Shown here piece by piece: positions 62,210 to 64,000 of a stretch of DNA of 64,000 bases. Origin of the DNA: Chitinophagaceae bacterium (lineage in GTDB: Bacteria; Bacteroidota; Bacteroidia; Chitinophagales; Chitinophagaceae); NCBI GenBank assembly GCA_017307755.1, contig JAFKGQ010000015.1, positions 248,001-312,000 of the forward strand. Reading direction: 5' to 3'. Made by a program: the position numbers and the translations under genes. Under the pieces are notes generated by a model. That model made no database searches, was not told the origin of the DNA, and was given only the letters and a program-made list of their open reading frames with translations. Within the stretch, counting starts at the first letter, position 1. Every line of letters starts with the position of its first letter.

Positions 62210-63328
62210 ATGACAAAAAAGATAAAGGTCCTGGAATGTATTCGCCAGGGTCAGATCGGCGGGGGCGAGTCACACCTGCTGAGCCTTGTGGAGAACCTCA
62301 ACCGGGATAGGTTTGAGCCTGTCGTACTTTCTTTTACCGAAGGTCCGATGGTCGACCGGCTGCGTGCGTTGAATGTGAATACCCATGTCATTTATACAGA
62401 AAAGCCTTTTGACGTCAGCAAATGGGGCCAGGTAAAGCAGCTTTTGCAGGCGGAACGTCCGGCGTTGGTGCATGCACATGGCACCCGGGCCAGCTCCAAT
62501 ACGTTGTGGGCCGCCCGTTCATTAGGTATCCCTCTGATCTATACTGTGCATGGCTGGTCTTTTCACGATGACCAGAGCCTATTGGTGCGGCGTATGCGTA
62601 TCATGGGCGAGCGTTATATCACGTCTCGGAGCGCCTTTAATATAGCTGTTTCCGCCAGCAACCGGCAGTCAGGTATCGACCAGATACCGGGTCTGAAGGC
62701 AACGGTGATCAGCAATGGCATTGACCAGAAGAAATTCTCCCCTGCCAAAAAATTTAAGAACATACGCGAGGAGCTGAAGATACCGGCTGATGCGATGCTG
62801 GTGCTTTTTGTGGCCCGCTTTACCCATCATAAACAGCCATTGGCGTTGATCAGGGCTTTTCGGGAGGCATTGGCCGGCCTGCCCTCTCTGCACCTGCTGA
62901 TGGTGGGTGATGGAGATCAGAAGGAGGAGGGTGTTGCGTTGGTGAAGGAACTGGGGCTGGAGGATAAAGTGACCTTGCAACCTTTTCGTCAGGATGTGCC
63001 GGAGGTGCTGGCTTCCGCGGATATCTTTGTATTGCCCTCGCTTTGGGAGGGTCTGCCCATCGGGTTGCTGGAAGCAATGGCTATGGGGAAGGCGGTGGTC
63101 GCCACCCGCGTGGATGGTACGAAGGAGGTCATACAGCATGAGGTGAATGGATTGCTGGTGGAGCCGGGTGATTTTTCTGCCCTGGCGGCCGCATTGGTCA
63201 GGCTGGGGAAAGATGACACCTTACGGGCCTCTCTTCACAGTAAAGCGCTGGAGACGATCAAGGAACAATATAATGCCGGGGTTATGACGCGCAAGATAGA
63301 AGCCGTCTATGACTCCTTTGTCAAATAA
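62210..63328 (+). CDS. Family 4 glycosyltransferase
   Basis: 372 residues. The GT-B fold shows IGGGESHLLSLVENL, VHAHGTRASSNTL, VISNGID..KF, LFVARFTHHKQP, and the nucleotide-sugar motif LPSLWEGLPIGLLEAMAMGKAVVAT (the E(x7)E signature). It adds a sugar in the lipid-linked repeat unit. Its end overlaps by 22 bases the end of the convergent methyltransferase gene. Confidence 0.92.
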   Translation: MTKKIKVLECIRQGQIGGGESHLLSLVENLNRDRFEPVVLSFTEGPMVDRLRALNVNTHVIYTEKPFDVSKWGQVKQLLQAERPALVHAHGTRASSNTLWAARSLGIPLIYTVHGWSFHDDQSLLVRRMRIMGERYITSRSAFNIAVSASNRQSGIDQIPGLKATVISNGIDQKKFSPAKKFKNIREELKIPADAMLVLFVARFTHHKQPLALIRAFREALAGLPSLHLLMVGDGDQKEEGVALVKELGLEDKVTLQPFRQDVPEVLASADIFVLPSLWEGLPIGLLEAMAMGKAVVATRVDGTKEVIQHEVNGLLVEPGDFSALAAALVRLGKDDTLRASLHSKALETIKEQYNAGVMTRKIEAVYDSFVK

Positions 63329-64000
63329 AAGCAGGCTTGATCTCCCTGTTTTTTTTCATTCAACTGACGGGATTCCGTAGTGAACTGTTCCATTTGCTGA
63401 CCGGAAAATATTTCCTTCTCTTTATTCGCTCTTAGCGGGATATCCTTTTTATACAGCTCGGACCCGTAAAATTGAAGGTTCCAGGAGTCGAACACAACGT
63501 CTGAAAATTTAAGTCCGGCCTGGTTGCAAAGGATCTGTATGCTTTTTTCCGTATGCAGGAAAATATGACGAGGGGCGTCCAGCTGTACCCAATCCACGCC
63601 GTACTTGTGCCAGGCGTAGGAGTCGGCTACGGGTATGCGGATGAGCGCTATCCCTTTGGGGTTCAGCAGCCGGCGGATGTCCTCTACGATCTGTAGCGGA
63701 TTGTCCATATGTTCGAATGCGTGGTGCATCATGATCAGATCATATTTCTCCGTCAGCTGGGGGAGTGTTTTTTTATGGATCGTGATACCGCACTTGTAAT
63801 GGATGTCTTCTTTTATAAAGGGGTCCAGACCGGTGAGGTGGCGGAATCCATCGTTGTACATTTTCAGCAGCAGCTCTCCCGACCCGCAGCCTACATCGAG
63901 GATGTTGGAGTTGTTGGTGAGCATACCTGTTTTTATCCAGGGGTAGTAGCTGCTGAGTTTTGGCGTCAGTATTTTGCCGATGGGGCTCTTGCCTTTGAGG
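63307..64000 (-). CDS. Class I SAM-dependent methyltransferase (5' partial)
   Basis: The frame is open to the right edge of the window, so the gene continues beyond it; the ATG at 63924 is only an internal Met, because in-frame residues upstream (SPIGKILTPKLSSYYPWIK) fit the family. Motif I (ILDVGCGSGELLLKM), GLDPF, and motif MMHHAFEHMDNP define a Methyltransf_11/23-type fold, with ALIRIPVADSYAWHKYG downstream. Position next to glycosyltransferases suggests methylation of a sugar or lipid-linked glycan. Confidence 0.85.
   Translation of the reverse strand, partial: LKGKSPIGKILTPKLSSYYPWIKTGMLTNNSNILDVGCGSGELLLKMYNDGFRHLTGLDPFIKEDIHYKCGITIHKKTLPQLTEKYDLIMMHHAFEHMDNPLQIVEDIRRLLNPKGIALIRIPVADSYAWHKYGVDWVQLDAPRHIFLHTEKSIQILCNQAGLKFSDVVFDSWNLQFYGSELYKKDIPLRANKEKEIFSGQQMEQFTTESRQLNEKKQGDQACFYLTKES

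Overview
The window reads as a chromosomal segment of a Bacteroidota bacterium, most likely Chitinophagaceae. The evidence is a SusC/SusD pair, DUF1735 lipoproteins, two proteins with type IX secretion (T9SS) C-terminal sorting domains, LytTR two-component proteins, a HmuY-type heme operon and typical Bacteroidota gene families. Most genes are fairly GC-rich. Three stretches are visibly AT-richer: about 13.5-15.0 kb, about 32.65-33.65 kb and about 57.2-57.7 kb. No rRNA, tRNA, CRISPR array, integrase or insertion sequence was seen.

Layout. 1-7.8 kb: a glycan-utilisation locus (SusC, SusD, GH18 endoglycosidase, two DUF1735 surface lipoproteins) that fits capture and cutting of N-glycan-like oligosaccharides. 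7.8-11 kb (minus): a YdeP-type molybdopterin oxidoreductase with its sulfurtransferase FdhD. 11-13.5 kb: an FtsX/MacB-type permease. 13.5-15 kb (minus): an AT-rich pair, a sigma-70 region-2-only protein and an unknown protein with a possible nuclease-like motif. 15-20.6 kb: a penicillin-acylase-family Ntn hydrolase, a LytS/LytTR kinase-regulator pair, a putative outer-membrane barrel protein and a small conserved protein. 20.6-23.7 kb: a YeiH-type membrane protein and a sedolisin, divergent around a 23-bp palindrome. 23.7-30.8 kb: a small CxxC protein divergent from a complete heme-uptake operon (hmuR, Y, T, U, V, S).

30.8-33.5 kb (minus): a VOC protein, a secreted amidohydrolase and a putative 2-oxoglutarate oxygenase. 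33.6-39.8 kb: a same-strand run of Tat-exported flavin amine oxidase, Tat-exported aminotransferase, secreted Hint protein, proB and proA. 40.3-43.6 kb: a very large T9SS protein with two esterase-like domains separated by PKD/REJ-like repeats, closed by a strong terminator. 43.7-46.6 kb: a GH51-GH27 pair acting on plant-type arabinose/galactose glycans. 46.6-52.7 kb: a TPP riboswitch controlling thiS, thiC, a TenI-like gene, thiD, a thiE-thiG fusion and thiH, ending in a bidirectional terminator. 52.7-56.7 kb: a LamG/T9SS protein, an AraC regulator and a divergent PhyH dioxygenase. 56.9-57.2 kb: a decayed aldo/keto-reductase remnant. 57.7-64 kb: a surface-polysaccharide cluster (CheY-like protein, initiating sugar transferase with a pseudo-receiver N-terminus, GT2, asparagine synthase, GT4, and a convergent methyltransferase cut by the window end).

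The best candidates for something not yet described are the AT-rich sigma-fragment/nuclease-like pair, the Tat amine oxidase/Tat aminotransferase/Hint run, the ThiE-ThiG fusion in an operon without thiF, and an alternative pairing that would give the TPP riboswitch a switching mechanism. All calls come from reading sequence and remembered family features; no database search was run.
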